In this document: one piece after another, positions 17,683 through 26,180 of the stretch
Position numbering within the stretch: the first letter of the stretch is position 1
How the letters are laid out: the number at the start of each line of letters is the position of its first letter
Source: a virus
Reading direction: 5' to 3' (one strand)
Virus record (IMG/VR): IMGVR_UViG_3300012988_000028
Location: 1 to 35,058 of that record
Length of the DNA: 35,058 nt
The notes under the pieces: model-generated
Told to the model about the DNA's origin: nothing
Databases searched by the model: none
The model's input: only the letters and a program-made list of their open reading frames with translations
Translations under genes and position numbers: made by a program

Positions 17683-17722
17683 CTGAACTACTGACCCATG
17701 ACAGGTTAGTGTTACTGTCATG
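17683..17722 (+). promoter_or_regulatory. Candidate promoter and 8-bp inverted repeat covering the nuclease start
   Basis: CATGACAG (17697-17704) and CTGTCATG (17715-17722) form a perfect eight-base inverted repeat with a ten-base loop. The right arm contains the ATG of the 5' nuclease gene. CTGAAC (17683-17688) and TAGTGT (17707-17712, in the loop) are 18 bases apart, with TAGTGT seven bases before the ATG. No Shine-Dalgarno sequence is at a normal distance. Confidence 0.5.
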
Positions 17723-18694
17723 TCAACACCTCGTCCGGTGCTCATCGTCGAAGCGATGAACCTATTCGTCAGGTCTTACTCAGCGTATCCCACGATGTCT
17801 GCTCACGGCTATCAGATGGGCGGAACGATCGGGTTCCTGAAGACGCTGCGCAGGCTCGTCCTAGAGCAACAACCCAGCGCGATCTACGTTGCTTGGGAAG
17901 GTGGAGGGTCCCAACGACGACGTAGCATCTATCCTGATTACAAGATGAACAGGAAGCCATCGAAACTAAATCGCTTCTATGACGACGACATCCCAGACAC
18001 CCAGGACAATGAAAAACATCAGGTCATCGCCCTCCTGAGCATGTTGAAGTGCGTTCCCGTGTGTCAGATCTACGTGTCAGACTGTGAAGGTGATGACGTG
18101 GTCGCCTATCTATGTCGCGGTCTGATGAGAAACGTACCAAAGGTCATCGCGTCATCTGATAAGGATCTCTATCAGCTCTTAGACGCGGAGACGAAGGTCT
18201 ACAGCCTGCACAAGAAGACGTACATCACGGAGCCAGACGTGCTCGTTGAGTTCCGTGTCCGGGCCCAGAATTTCGCTCTCGCTAAAGCGTTGTGTGGCGA
18301 CCCAGGTGACAACGTCCCTGGCATCAAAGGTCTCGGTTTCAAGACCGTTGCCAAGATGTATCCGTTCTTGGGCACCGAACAGGACATCTTGTTGCAAGAG
18401 GTGTTCGATTACGCTGCTGCACACCAGGACGATAGCATCGTTCACCGTCGGGTGATCGAACAACAGGATGACGTCAGAAGAAACTGGAAGCTGGTGTTTC
18501 TAGACGGCAGCATGCTGTCAGCGACCCAACAGTCGTCGGTCGATCATTTGGTCAGTACATTCAAGCCCCGCGTCGATAGGATGGGGTTGGTAAAGCAGTT
18601 GGTGAAGGAGGGTATCGGCGACTTTGACGTCGAGAGCTTCTTTTATGCTTTCAACTGCATCGATGGTCTCGAGTACAAGACCGCAGACAAGTGA
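17720..18694 (+). CDS. 5'-3' exonuclease / flap endonuclease (PIN/FEN family)
   Basis: This 324-residue enzyme resembles phage flap nucleases (T4 RNase H, T5 D15) and the N-terminal domain of Pol I, which remove RNA primers. Metal-binding acidic clusters are visible: SDCEGDDVVAYL and SSDKDLYQLL. The helix-hairpin-helix entry is GDPGDNVPGIKGLGFKT. The N-terminal motif reads VEAMNLFVRSY, where families usually have an Asp at the first acidic position, so Glu appears to replace it here. Because the polymerase at 12414 lacks this domain, the nuclease supplies it as a separate protein. The start codon lies in an eight-base inverted repeat. Confidence 0.88.
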   Translation: MSTPRPVLIVEAMNLFVRSYSAYPTMSAHGYQMGGTIGFLKTLRRLVLEQQPSAIYVAWEGGGSQRRRSIYPDYKMNRKPSKLNRFYDDDIPDTQDNEKHQVIALLSMLKCVPVCQIYVSDCEGDDVVAYLCRGLMRNVPKVIASSDKDLYQLLDAETKVYSLHKKTYITEPDVLVEFRVRAQNFALAKALCGDPGDNVPGIKGLGFKTVAKMYPFLGTEQDILLQEVFDYAAAHQDDSIVHRRVIEQQDDVRRNWKLVFLDGSMLSATQQSSVDHLVSTFKPRVDRMGLVKQLVKEGIGDFDVESFFYAFNCIDGLEYKTADK

Positions 18695-18716
18695 CTCAAC
18701 ACGTTAAGGAAAACAA

Positions 18717-20135
18717 GTGAGCATAGAAACAACTCCGTCGTTTGGTCAGTACGGGAAGTCCTTTCAAGAAAAGATCGTCCAAGCGCTACTGTCAGACCGG
18801 CAATTTGCTGAGCAGACGCTCGAGGTCTTCGACACGTCGTACCTTGATGTCAAGTATCTCGTGTTCTTAGCTGATCGTTATTTCGGTCACGCCAAGAAGT
18901 ACAAGGTGTTTCCGACGTTGCAATTGCTGGTCACGATCATCCGTGATGAGCTGAAGTCTGGCAATGACGTGGTGTTGCGTGACCAGATCATCGATTACCT
19001 GACACGCATGCGTTCGAACCCAGACCCGGGAGACCTTCAGTACGTCAAGGAAAAAGCGCTTGACTTCTGTCGCAAGCAAGCCCTAAAGCAAGCGTTAGAG
19101 AGCGCCGTCGATCAGATCCAGGCTGAGAAGTACGAACAGATCGTCGAAGGGATCAAGCGAGCGGTCTGCGTCGGAACGACCCCACAATTGGGACACGATT
19201 TCTTCTTAGATTACGAGGCGAGGTTCACTCGGTTGCAACGCAACTGCGTCGCCACGGGCCTAGACGAGCTCGATCGCAAGGACATCCTGAATGGTGGCCT
19301 AGGTGCTGGTGAGATCGGCGTCGTCGTCGCTCCCACTGGTGTCGGTAAGAGTCACTTTCTCACCTACCTGGGCGCTAACGCCTTACGTAGCGGCGTCGAC
19401 GTGTTGCACTACACCTTCGAGCTGTCAGAGTCCGCGGTCGGACGTAGGTACGATTCTAACCTCTGTGACATTGAGTCTAACGACGTCATCGAATCCAAGG
19501 ACAACATCATCGCTCAGTACAAGTCGATGAAGCTAGGTCGACTCATCATCAAGGAGTTTCCGACCAACACGGCGACCATCTACACGTTGCGTAGCCACAT
19601 CGAGCGTTTGGACCTGAAGGGATTCAGGCCAGGATTGATCGTCATTGACTATGCAGACATCATGAGGTCGACCCGACAGTACGACTCTCTGCGTCACGAG
19701 CTTAAGCTCATCTACGAAGAGTTGCGTGGTTTTGCGGGTGAGAAGCTGATCCCAGTCTGGACCGCGTCGCAATCTAACAAGGAAGGCGCCAGCGCTGACG
19801 TCGTCGACCTCGGCAACATGAGCGAGGCGTATGGCAAAGCACAGGTCGCTGACGTCGTCTTGGGCCTATCAAGGAAGGCACACGAAAAGTCAGGAGGCAT
19901 GGGTCGGCTGTTCATCGCCAAGAACAGGGCAGGACGTGACGGCATCGTCTACCCAGTGAAGATCGACACGGCACGTAGCAAGTTTGAGATCATCGGTCGA
20001 GCGGCGAGCCCAGAAGAGACACACAACGAGGACGAGAGAGGTTTCAAACGAGCGCTGAGGGACAAATGGCTCGAGGTCAAGAAGGACAACATCCTGCAAA
20101 AGGCAGAGTCCGTCGAACCGAACGGTGCTGAATAG
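18717..20135 (+). CDS. Replicative DNA helicase, DnaB/T4 gp41-like
   Basis: This 472-residue protein is a predicted hexameric 5'-3' helicase that moves the replication fork. The first 150 residues are helical, like the DnaB N-terminal domain. Walker A is APTGVGKS (205-212, with K211). Walker B is LIVIDYADIM, followed by RHELKLIYEELRGFA. A sensor segment, WTASQSNKEG, comes before KNRAGRDGIVYPVKID. These are the DnaB-type RecA-fold motifs. The start is GTG 18717 with TAAGGAA upstream. It follows the 5' nuclease and precedes the reductase. No separate primase is visible in the window. Confidence 0.9.
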   Translation: MSIETTPSFGQYGKSFQEKIVQALLSDRQFAEQTLEVFDTSYLDVKYLVFLADRYFGHAKKYKVFPTLQLLVTIIRDELKSGNDVVLRDQIIDYLTRMRSNPDPGDLQYVKEKALDFCRKQALKQALESAVDQIQAEKYEQIVEGIKRAVCVGTTPQLGHDFFLDYEARFTRLQRNCVATGLDELDRKDILNGGLGAGEIGVVVAPTGVGKSHFLTYLGANALRSGVDVLHYTFELSESAVGRRYDSNLCDIESNDVIESKDNIIAQYKSMKLGRLIIKEFPTNTATIYTLRSHIERLDLKGFRPGLIVIDYADIMRSTRQYDSLRHELKLIYEELRGFAGEKLIPVWTASQSNKEGASADVVDLGNMSEAYGKAQVADVVLGLSRKAHEKSGGMGRLFIAKNRAGRDGIVYPVKIDTARSKFEIIGRAASPEETHNEDERGFKRALRDKWLEVKKDNILQKAESVEPNGAE

Positions 20136-20208
20136 GTATCTGAGCTTTGCGTGACCGTTCGTGTTGGCGACTAGGCTGATTGTTGACGTGCGTTGAGAGA
20201 GCGATTTG

Positions 20209-22713
20209 ATGATGAAGTACACTTACGATGAAGTGCGTAGTGCCTCACTTGAGTATTTCAAGGGTGACAACCTAGCAGCAGAGGTCTTTGCGGGAAAGTA
20301 CGCATTACGTGACATGCAAGCGAACATATACGAGCTGACTCCTGCTGACATGCACAGGAGGCTAGCAAGAGAATTCGCTCGCATCGAAAGCAGGTACCCT
20401 AATCCGTTGTCAGAAAGTGAAATCTACGACCTTCTCGCGTCTTGGAAGGTGGTGCCACAAGGCAGCCCGATGTCTGCCGTCGGAAACCCGTACCAGTACC
20501 AGTCGTTGAGCAACTGTTTCGTCATCGAATCGCCTCAGGATTCGTACGGTGGCATCCTACGTGCCGACCAGGAACAGGCGCAAATCATGAAACGTCGCGG
20601 CGGCGTCGGTTTTGACGTGTCGACGATCAGGCCTCGTGGGTTGACGACCTCGAACGCGGCCCGAACCACTGATGGCATCGGCGTGTTCATGGAACGCTTC
20701 AGCAACACGTGTCGTGAGGTCGCCCAGGGAGGCCGACGCGGTGCATTGATGCTGACGATCTCCGTCCATCACCCTGAGATCAGGACGTTCATCAACATCA
20801 AGCGTGACCTGAAGAAGGTGACGGGAGCGAACATCTCCATCAGGCTCTCTGATGAGTTCATGAACGCTGTCAAGAACCAGACGAAGGTACAGCTCAGGTT
20901 TCCGGTCGAGAAAGACGTCGAGCACATCATTGAGAACGACGTCAATGCAGTCGAGCTCTGGAACGAGATCATCGAAGCAGCACACTTTGCGGCCGAGCCA
21001 GGGTTGCTGTTCTGGGACACGGTGTCGAGGATGGGACCCGCTGACGCGTACAAGGACGCTGGCTACGGCTCGACATCGACGAACCCGTGTGGTGAGATCA
21101 CCTTGTCTCCGTACGACAGCTGCCGCCTGTTGTTGGTCAACCTGTACGCCTTCGTCAAGAGACCGTTTGAAGCAGACGCATCGTTCGATTACGATGACTT
21201 TCGTGACACCGTCTACAAGGCACAGAAGCTGATGGACGACCTGGTCGACCTTGAGCTCGAGGCCGTCGACGCGATCATCCAAAAGATCGAGAATGACCCA
21301 GAGTCTGATGAGGTCAAGCGAATCGAGCTACAACTCTGGAGCAAGATCAAGAAGGCCGCCACGGGAGGGCGTAGGACGGGCTTGGGTATTACCGCCCTGG
21401 GCGATGCGTTAGCAGCAATCAACGTCCAGTACGGATCGTTAACCTCTGTTTCTGAAACAGAATCGATCTACAGGACACAAGCGCTCGCAGCGTATCGTTC
21501 GACCGTTGACATGGCTCGCGATCGTTCACCCTTTCCAGTCTTTTCACATGACACCGAGAGAGGTCACCCGTTCATCGAGCGCATCATGAACGAGGACTCG
21601 AAACTCAGAGCAGACTACGAGTGCTACGGCCGGCGTAACATCGCGTTGACGACCACGGCGCCCGCAGGCTCAGTGTCGATCTTGACCCAGACGACGTCAG
21701 GCTGTGAGCCTGCGTTCATGCTGTTTTACAAACGTCGCCGCAAGATCACTGCTGCTGATGCTGACGCTCGTGTCGATTTCACTGATGACATGGGCGACAA
21801 GTGGCAGGAGTACACGATCTACCACCACGCGTTCAAGAAGTGGATGGAGGTCACTGGTCTGACTGAAAACGACGTCACGAAGTCACCTTACGCTGGTGCG
21901 ACCAGCAATGACATTAACTGGGTGAGAAAGATTGACGTCCAGGCCGCAGCACAAAGGTGGATCTGTCACAGCATCTCGAACACGACCAACATCCCAAACT
22001 CGACGTCGGTTGACGTCGTTAAGCAGATCTACATGCACGGTTGGGAGACCGGGTGCAAGGGCGTGACCATCTATCGTGACGGTTCACGTGCAGGTGTGTT
22101 GGTCAATGAGACCAAGGATAAGACGAGCGAGGTCGACAAGTCTGGGCAACCGCTGGTCATCTCAGAGACACACGCTCCGAAACGTCCGAAGGAGCTACCG
22201 TGTGACATTCACAGGACAACTGTCAAGGGTGAGACGTACCTGGTCCTCGTCGGACTTCACAACGATAAACCTTATGAGATCTTTTGTGGCCTGCAGGAAC
22301 ACGTCGAGGTTCCTAAAAAGATCAAGCACGGCACGCTCATCAAGAATGGCAAGGTCAATGGCATTGCCACGTACAACCTCAAGATCCCGTTGGGAGACGA
22401 CGACGAGCTGGTGTTTAAGAACGTCGTCGAGCTGTTCGATAACCCGATCTACGGAGCCCTGACGCGGACCATCTCGTTGACGTTGCGCCACGGTGTGCCG
22501 TTGCAGTACCTGATCGAACAGCTTCGCAAGGACAAGCACAGCGACATTATGTCGTTCAGCGCTTGCATCGCTCGGGTCCTCAGCAAGCACTACATCCCAG
22601 ATGGCACCAAGGTCACGACAGAGAAATCGTGTGCAGAGTGCGGAGGCGCCAACCTACACTACATCCAGGGTTGCGTGACGTGCTTTGACTGCGGCAACAG
22701 CAAGTGTGGGTGA
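20209..22713 (+). CDS. nrdJ: Adenosylcobalamin-dependent (class II) ribonucleotide reductase
   Basis: This 834-residue enzyme reduces ribonucleotides to deoxyribonucleotides using a B12-generated radical. The active site reads NPCGE (292-296). N292, radical Cys C294 and E296 form the catalytic triad, C305 lies eleven residues later, and SNCF holds C103, the two redox cysteines of the family. The phosphate-loop region TTAPAGSVSILTQT is present. The C-terminus carries CAECGG...CVTCFDCGNSKCG, a cysteine-rich tail that regenerates the active site or binds zinc. It is monomeric-type with no separate small subunit. ATG 20209 has GAGAGAG upstream; ATG 20212 is also possible. No cobalamin riboswitch fits in the 73-base leader. 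Confidence 0.95.
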   Translation: MMKYTYDEVRSASLEYFKGDNLAAEVFAGKYALRDMQANIYELTPADMHRRLAREFARIESRYPNPLSESEIYDLLASWKVVPQGSPMSAVGNPYQYQSLSNCFVIESPQDSYGGILRADQEQAQIMKRRGGVGFDVSTIRPRGLTTSNAARTTDGIGVFMERFSNTCREVAQGGRRGALMLTISVHHPEIRTFINIKRDLKKVTGANISIRLSDEFMNAVKNQTKVQLRFPVEKDVEHIIENDVNAVELWNEIIEAAHFAAEPGLLFWDTVSRMGPADAYKDAGYGSTSTNPCGEITLSPYDSCRLLLVNLYAFVKRPFEADASFDYDDFRDTVYKAQKLMDDLVDLELEAVDAIIQKIENDPESDEVKRIELQLWSKIKKAATGGRRTGLGITALGDALAAINVQYGSLTSVSETESIYRTQALAAYRSTVDMARDRSPFPVFSHDTERGHPFIERIMNEDSKLRADYECYGRRNIALTTTAPAGSVSILTQTTSGCEPAFMLFYKRRRKITAADADARVDFTDDMGDKWQEYTIYHHAFKKWMEVTGLTENDVTKSPYAGATSNDINWVRKIDVQAAAQRWICHSISNTTNIPNSTSVDVVKQIYMHGWETGCKGVTIYRDGSRAGVLVNETKDKTSEVDKSGQPLVISETHAPKRPKELPCDIHRTTVKGETYLVLVGLHNDKPYEIFCGLQEHVEVPKKIKHGTLIKNGKVNGIATYNLKIPLGDDDELVFKNVVELFDNPIYGALTRTISLTLRHGVPLQYLIEQLRKDKHSDIMSFSACIARVLSKHYIPDGTKVTTEKSCAECGGANLHYIQGCVTCFDCGNSKCG

Positions 22714-22718
22714 TACTT

Positions 22719-22735
22719 ATCGCTTAGAAAGCGAT
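22719..22735 (+). promoter_or_regulatory. Short hairpin between nrdJ and the next gene
   Basis: ATCGCTT and AAGCGAT form a perfect seven-base stem with an AGA loop just after the nrdJ stop. No T-run follows, and the next ATG is nine bases beyond. It could be a weak terminator, an mRNA 3' stabiliser, or a control hairpin for the downstream gene, which has no evident ribosome site. Confidence 0.35.
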
Positions 22736-22743
22736 CGCCTCTC

Positions 22744-23166
22744 ATGAAGAAACAAGTCGTCAAGCTAAGCCAAACCTCGCTCCGCCGCCTGATCAGCGAG
22801 GCGATCGAAACTCGTCAACCTGGCTCTCCGCTGTTCACGCCTCCGAGAGACAAGAAACTCTCTGAGCGTTTTGGTTCGTGGGATCGAGACATGAATCTAG
22901 ATGCTGGAGGCGAAGAAGGCGATGATCTTGGCATGGGCATGATGCCTCATAACTTTGAGGCAGCTGCAAAGGAAACGTTTTCGATCGTGCTTGACAAGGT
23001 CGCTGAAGCCTTCGTTGACACTCACATGGACATAATCGAGGCAGGTTTTTCACCTGAGACGCAAGATGCCTACCGTGAGCAGCTGATGGAAAAGGCTCTC
23101 AAACTCAAGCAAGCGATGATGGGTCTGATCGAAAAGTACAGCGACGAGTTTTCTGAGGAGCTGTGA
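22744..23166 (+). CDS. Small protein with N-terminal LRRLISEA helix
   Basis: This 140-residue protein is of unknown function. The first 25 residues hold a basic amphipathic helix (SLRRLISEAIE) similar in pattern to those at 14269 and 23170. A Gly/Asp-rich link (GGEEGDDLGMGMM) follows. The rest is helical and acidic, with no cysteines or membrane segments. It lies directly before the related-looking gene at 23170, three bases apart, so the two are probably co-expressed. A virion or nucleoid role is possible; nothing in the sequence proves it. Confidence 0.55.
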   Translation: MKKQVVKLSQTSLRRLISEAIETRQPGSPLFTPPRDKKLSERFGSWDRDMNLDAGGEEGDDLGMGMMPHNFEAAAKETFSIVLDKVAEAFVDTHMDIIEAGFSPETQDAYREQLMEKALKLKQAMMGLIEKYSDEFSEEL

Positions 23167-23169
23167 TTC

Positions 23170-23436
23170 ATGAAGGTCCGCGTCGGCGATCTTAGGAAGG
23201 CGATCCGCGAAGAATACCTTCGAGGCGTGCCGGAGTTCGTCCTGCGACAGGCCACGACGAAGTACGTTGACGAGATCCGCCAACAGATCTTTCGGTTCAT
23301 CATGATGAACAAGTCACAGACGCCTGCTGACCAACGCGAGGCACAGGCCGCTGCGAACCAAGTGCTCGAGGACCTTGAAACGAAAGCGAACGACCTGCTC
23401 GAAGATTGTCTTTACCAATTCATACGTCAAGTGTAG
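23170..23436 (+). CDS. Small helical protein with N-terminal LRKAIREEY motif
   Basis: This 88-residue all-helical protein of unknown function begins MKVRVGDLRKAIREEYLRGV. This is a variant of the N-terminal LRR.I.E helix shared with the genes at 14269 and 22744. A glutamine-rich and leucine-rich helix (AAANQVLEDLETKANDLLED) fills the second half. I have seen similar small proteins in other large phages, where they are also uncharacterised. It is co-directional with, and three bases after, the previous gene. Confidence 0.55.
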   Translation: MKVRVGDLRKAIREEYLRGVPEFVLRQATTKYVDEIRQQIFRFIMMNKSQTPADQREAQAAANQVLEDLETKANDLLEDCLYQFIRQV

Positions 23437-23449
23437 TACCGTCTCTCAA

Positions 23450-23740
23450 ATGGAGACAGAACACTTTGATTGCCAGCGTGGCAGTCTAGATCACGCTGTT
23501 AGGTTTACGCTTGACTTTAATGACGGCAACGTTCGCTTAGACATTCGCCTCAATCGACAATTACCTTGGCACAAACGAGCCTGGCAAGGGTTGAAATACA
23601 TCTTGGGAGCCAATGTCAGCCATGTCGTGCTCTTGCACGATGACGACTACAACCAGTTACGGAACATGCTCACCAGGTCTGAGATCGCAAAGGTGGGTTA
23701 CCTTTCACGAGCACGTGAACAGAGGCGCGAAGGTTATTAG
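23450..23740 (+). CDS. Small conserved phage protein with aromatic W/Y core
   Basis: This protein has 96 residues from ATG 23450. The recognisable part is LNRQLPWHKRAWQGLKYILG, a WKR...W..IKYI.G pattern that I have seen in a widespread family of short phage proteins of unknown function. The N-terminus is acidic and beta-like (HAVRFTLDFNDGNVRLDI). I prefer this start over an upstream one at 23375, which would lie inside the previous gene. TACCGT lies seven bases before the ATG and no ribosome site is seen. Confidence 0.55.
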   Translation: METEHFDCQRGSLDHAVRFTLDFNDGNVRLDIRLNRQLPWHKRAWQGLKYILGANVSHVVLLHDDDYNQLRNMLTRSEIAKVGYLSRAREQRREGY

Positions 23741-23783
23741 AATGACCTGAGTTAAATCTTAGATCGTAAGTCGAGGTTACCCA

Positions 23784-24632
23784 TTGGCTACTGCAATACC
23801 TGTTTTTTACACTCCCAAGATGGTTGCTGACTCAAGAAGCCTCTCGCCCAGCGCTGCAAAACCTGCGAAGGTCGTTGAGTCTTGGCAACGACAGTTTTTG
23901 ATCGACGTGCACGAACCCGTTCCTGTGACGGTTGATGAGCTATCTCAAGCTCATGACCGCGATTTTATCGAAGGGGTGTTATCGTGTCAGCGTAGCAACG
24001 GGTTTGGTAACAAGTCGCCTGAGGTCGCTGCGTCGTTGCTTTACACCTCAGGTGCCATGCTCACCGGCGCGCGACACGCGTTGCAAACAAAAACGGTTGC
24101 TGTGGCGCCCGTGTCGGGTTTTCACCATGCTGAATGGGCGACGTCAATGGGATTTTGCACCTTCAACGGACTGATGGTGACTGCGCTGGCCTTGAAGGCT
24201 GACGGTTGTAAGAGGGTCGGTATTCTTGACCTCGACATGCATTACGGTAACGGCACTGATGACATCATCAATCGGTTCAAGATCGATTGGATCGCACACT
24301 TTTCGGGCGGAGCATCCTTCACCGAGCCTCGCCAGGTGACACAGTTTTTCAATCTCCTTCCTGAGATCATGAAAGTGATGTCCAACTGTGATGTTGTACT
24401 GTACCAAGCTGGCGCCGATCCGCACGTTAACGATCCTTACGGGGGTTGGTTGACGACAGACGAGTTACGTCGCCGCGACGGAGTTGTCTTTGATGCCCTG
24501 AAAGCGGCAGGTACACCGGTCGTTTGGAACCTCGCGGGAGGCTATCAAACTGAACCCGACGGTTCGATTCCGAAGGTCCTTGAGATCCATGATAACACCA
24601 TGCGCGAGTGCGTTCGCGTTTACGGAGCATGA
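23784..24632 (+). CDS. Histone-deacetylase-fold amidohydrolase
   Basis: This 282-residue protein is a predicted zinc-dependent deacetylase of the HDAC / acetylpolyamine amidohydrolase family. All key residues are visible: GFHHA (H114, H115), LDMH (D151, H153), AGADPHVND (D212) and LAGGY (Y254). The zinc site and charge-relay pairs are therefore intact, and the enzyme should be active. Targets could be acetyl-lysine on host or phage proteins, or acetylated polyamines that bind packaged DNA. The sequence does not decide. It starts at TTG 23784 with a GAGG ribosome site. Its stop overlaps the possible ATG 24629 of thyX. HDAC-fold enzymes are unusual companions for phage thymidylate genes. Confidence 0.85.
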   Translation: MATAIPVFYTPKMVADSRSLSPSAAKPAKVVESWQRQFLIDVHEPVPVTVDELSQAHDRDFIEGVLSCQRSNGFGNKSPEVAASLLYTSGAMLTGARHALQTKTVAVAPVSGFHHAEWATSMGFCTFNGLMVTALALKADGCKRVGILDLDMHYGNGTDDIINRFKIDWIAHFSGGASFTEPRQVTQFFNLLPEIMKVMSNCDVVLYQAGADPHVNDPYGGWLTTDELRRRDGVVFDALKAAGTPVVWNLAGGYQTEPDGSIPKVLEIHDNTMRECVRVYGA

Positions 24633-24634
24633 AA

Positions 24635-25561
24635 ATGGCGTATTCAGTAAAAATCCTAGCAGACAGCATAGCGATCAGGGGTAAACACGTCAGCCGTCTG
24701 ACGACGATGGAAGTCACGTTGCCACGAATCGTGTTGGCGGAATTCAACACCCATCGCGTGTTTTCTCGGAACAGCGCTTCGAGCCGTGCCATCCCAGTCG
24801 AGAAGCGGATCGCAGCCATTGAGCTCGATCCGTTCGAGCCCGAAGCGTTCGGCAAGAACCAGAAGGGAATGCAAGCCTCTGAGGACTTACGTTCAGACGA
24901 TGACGTCATGGCTCGAATGGCCTGGCGAAAGGCGTGCGCGGACGCAGTTTCAAGCGCAAAGGTGCTTGCCTCGTTAGGCGTTCATAAGCAACTAGCGAAT
25001 CGATTGATCGAACCTTTTTGCTGGCACACCATCATCGTGTCTAGCACTGAGTGGGACAACTATTTCGGCTTGAGATTGCACCCGGATGCACAACCTGAGA
25101 TTCGCAAGCCAACGGGCATGATGTGGGAAGAGTACCAAGCCTCGAAGCCCAAAGAACTAAAACCAGGCGAGTGGCACTTGCCCCTGTTGCAGCCGGACGA
25201 GTTTGTCTTGCCTGATGATTCGCCCGAGTGGAACGATCCGATCGGTTTTTCTTGCACTCAGTTTCGTATCGATGATGCGAAGCGTATTTCCGTCGGTCGC
25301 TGCGCTCGAGTCAGTTACCTGACACACGACGGTCGTCGAGATCCAATGGCTGACATCGAGCTAAGCGCTAGGTTACACGCTAGCGGTCACATGAGCCCGT
25401 TCGAACACGTCGCTCGGCCGCTCACCAACCAAGACATCATTGAACGAAAGCTGTCAAGGACGGCTCCGTTCGTGGGCAATTTTAGAGGTTGGTTGCAGTT
25501 TCGCAAGGAACTAGCGAACGAGGACAACTTTAAGAAAGTCCTAGACACACGGGTTCGTTGA
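24635..25561 (+). CDS. thyX: Flavin-dependent thymidylate synthase ThyX
   Basis: This 308-residue enzyme makes dTMP from dUMP using FAD and folate. The signature motif appears as THRVFSRNSAS (T39-H40-R41, then seven residues, then S49). The first Arg of the classical RHR is Thr, as I recall from other long phage ThyX proteins. A segment reads SVGRCARVSYLTHDG, and the C-terminal helix region has SGHMSPFEHVARPL. It is longer than typical bacterial ThyX (about 220-250), with an insert around residues 100-200. Start 24635 has GGAG at a good distance. ATG 24629, two codons earlier, overlaps the HDAC stop. It acts between dUTPase and the kinase at 25593. Confidence 0.9.
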   Translation: MAYSVKILADSIAIRGKHVSRLTTMEVTLPRIVLAEFNTHRVFSRNSASSRAIPVEKRIAAIELDPFEPEAFGKNQKGMQASEDLRSDDDVMARMAWRKACADAVSSAKVLASLGVHKQLANRLIEPFCWHTIIVSSTEWDNYFGLRLHPDAQPEIRKPTGMMWEEYQASKPKELKPGEWHLPLLQPDEFVLPDDSPEWNDPIGFSCTQFRIDDAKRISVGRCARVSYLTHDGRRDPMADIELSARLHASGHMSPFEHVARPLTNQDIIERKLSRTAPFVGNFRGWLQFRKELANEDNFKKVLDTRVR

Positions 25562-25592
25562 TCTTTAGTGTCACGAAAGGTATTATTGACAC
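25558..25592 (+). promoter_or_regulatory. Candidate promoter with inverted repeat at the kinase start
   Basis: TTGATC (25558-25563) and TATTAT (25581-25586) are 17 bases apart, and TATTAT ends six bases before ATG 25593. GTGTCA (25568-25573) and TGACAC (25587-25592) form a perfect six-base inverted repeat whose right arm fills the gap between -10 and ATG. AAAGG in the loop (25576-25580) could also be a distant ribosome site. Confidence 0.5.
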
Positions 25593-26180
25593 ATGAGACT
25601 CTTGGCAAAATTGATCGTCGTCGAGGGACCTGACAAGGTCGGCAAGCAAACGCAATCGAGGTACTTGTCCCACGTGTTGGGCCGTTACGGCGACAGGACA
25701 GCGCTTGTCGAGGTCCCGTTTAACGATCGGGTGACCTATCGCCTGATCTATCGGATGTTGAAAAATGGCCAAGCGAAAGACTATCCGAACCTGTTCCAGT
25801 TCGTTCAGTTTCTCAACAAGTTCATCTTTCAGTGGACGGTTTTGCTGTGGTTGCGCCTGACGTGTGATTTCGTCGTCCTAGACAGGTGGAAGCTCTCGGC
25901 AATCGTCTACGGCGACGCCACGGGAGTCAACCCAACGTTCAATCGCTTCCTGTATTCCATGCTGAAGAACGCGGACGACACGGTCATCCTTCACGGCTCG
26001 TCGTTCAAGCGCCAAGAAGTTGACGACGTGTATGAAAAAGACAACTCCTTGCAGGCTACTGTCAGGAGAGGTTACTATGAGTGGGCTCAGGAACACCCAG
26101 AGGACCATCACTTGATCAACAACCAAGGATCGAGAGATGAGGTCCACGCTCGTATCTTGAATGCGGTGAAATCAGCATGA
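25593..26180 (+). CDS. tmk: Thymidylate kinase-like enzyme
   Basis: This 195-residue P-loop kinase probably turns dTMP into dTDP. The P-loop is VEGPDKVGKQTQS (K18), followed by RYLSHVLGRYG and a VEVPF strand. A DRWKLSAIVYG segment matches the DR(Y/W) motif that contacts the nucleotide in thymidylate kinases. A lid-like stretch (ILHGSSFKRQEVDDVYEKD) and a C-terminal helix finish the fold. The substrate assignment rests on family resemblance plus the neighbouring thyX and dut genes; a broader dNMP kinase is possible. Its stop overlaps the next gene by four bases. Confidence 0.8.
   Translation: MRLLAKLIVVEGPDKVGKQTQSRYLSHVLGRYGDRTALVEVPFNDRVTYRLIYRMLKNGQAKDYPNLFQFVQFLNKFIFQWTVLLWLRLTCDFVVLDRWKLSAIVYGDATGVNPTFNRFLYSMLKNADDTVILHGSSFKRQEVDDVYEKDNSLQATVRRGYYEWAQEHPEDHHLINNQGSRDEVHARILNAVKSA

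Noticed and set aside
20136-20208. Possible cobalamin riboswitch before nrdJ
   Set aside because: The leader is only 73 bases, too short for a B12 riboswitch, and no B12-box-like sequence is visible.
20557-21282. Long open frame on the - strand within nrdJ (241 codons)
   Set aside because: It is the antisense shadow of a strongly conserved reductase, lacks any recognisable motif, and no other gene lies on the - strand.
24561-24580. GGTTCGATTCC, resembling a tRNA T-arm
   Set aside because: It is inside the intact HDAC-like gene and no acceptor or anticodon stem is found around it. No tRNA gene was seen in the window.
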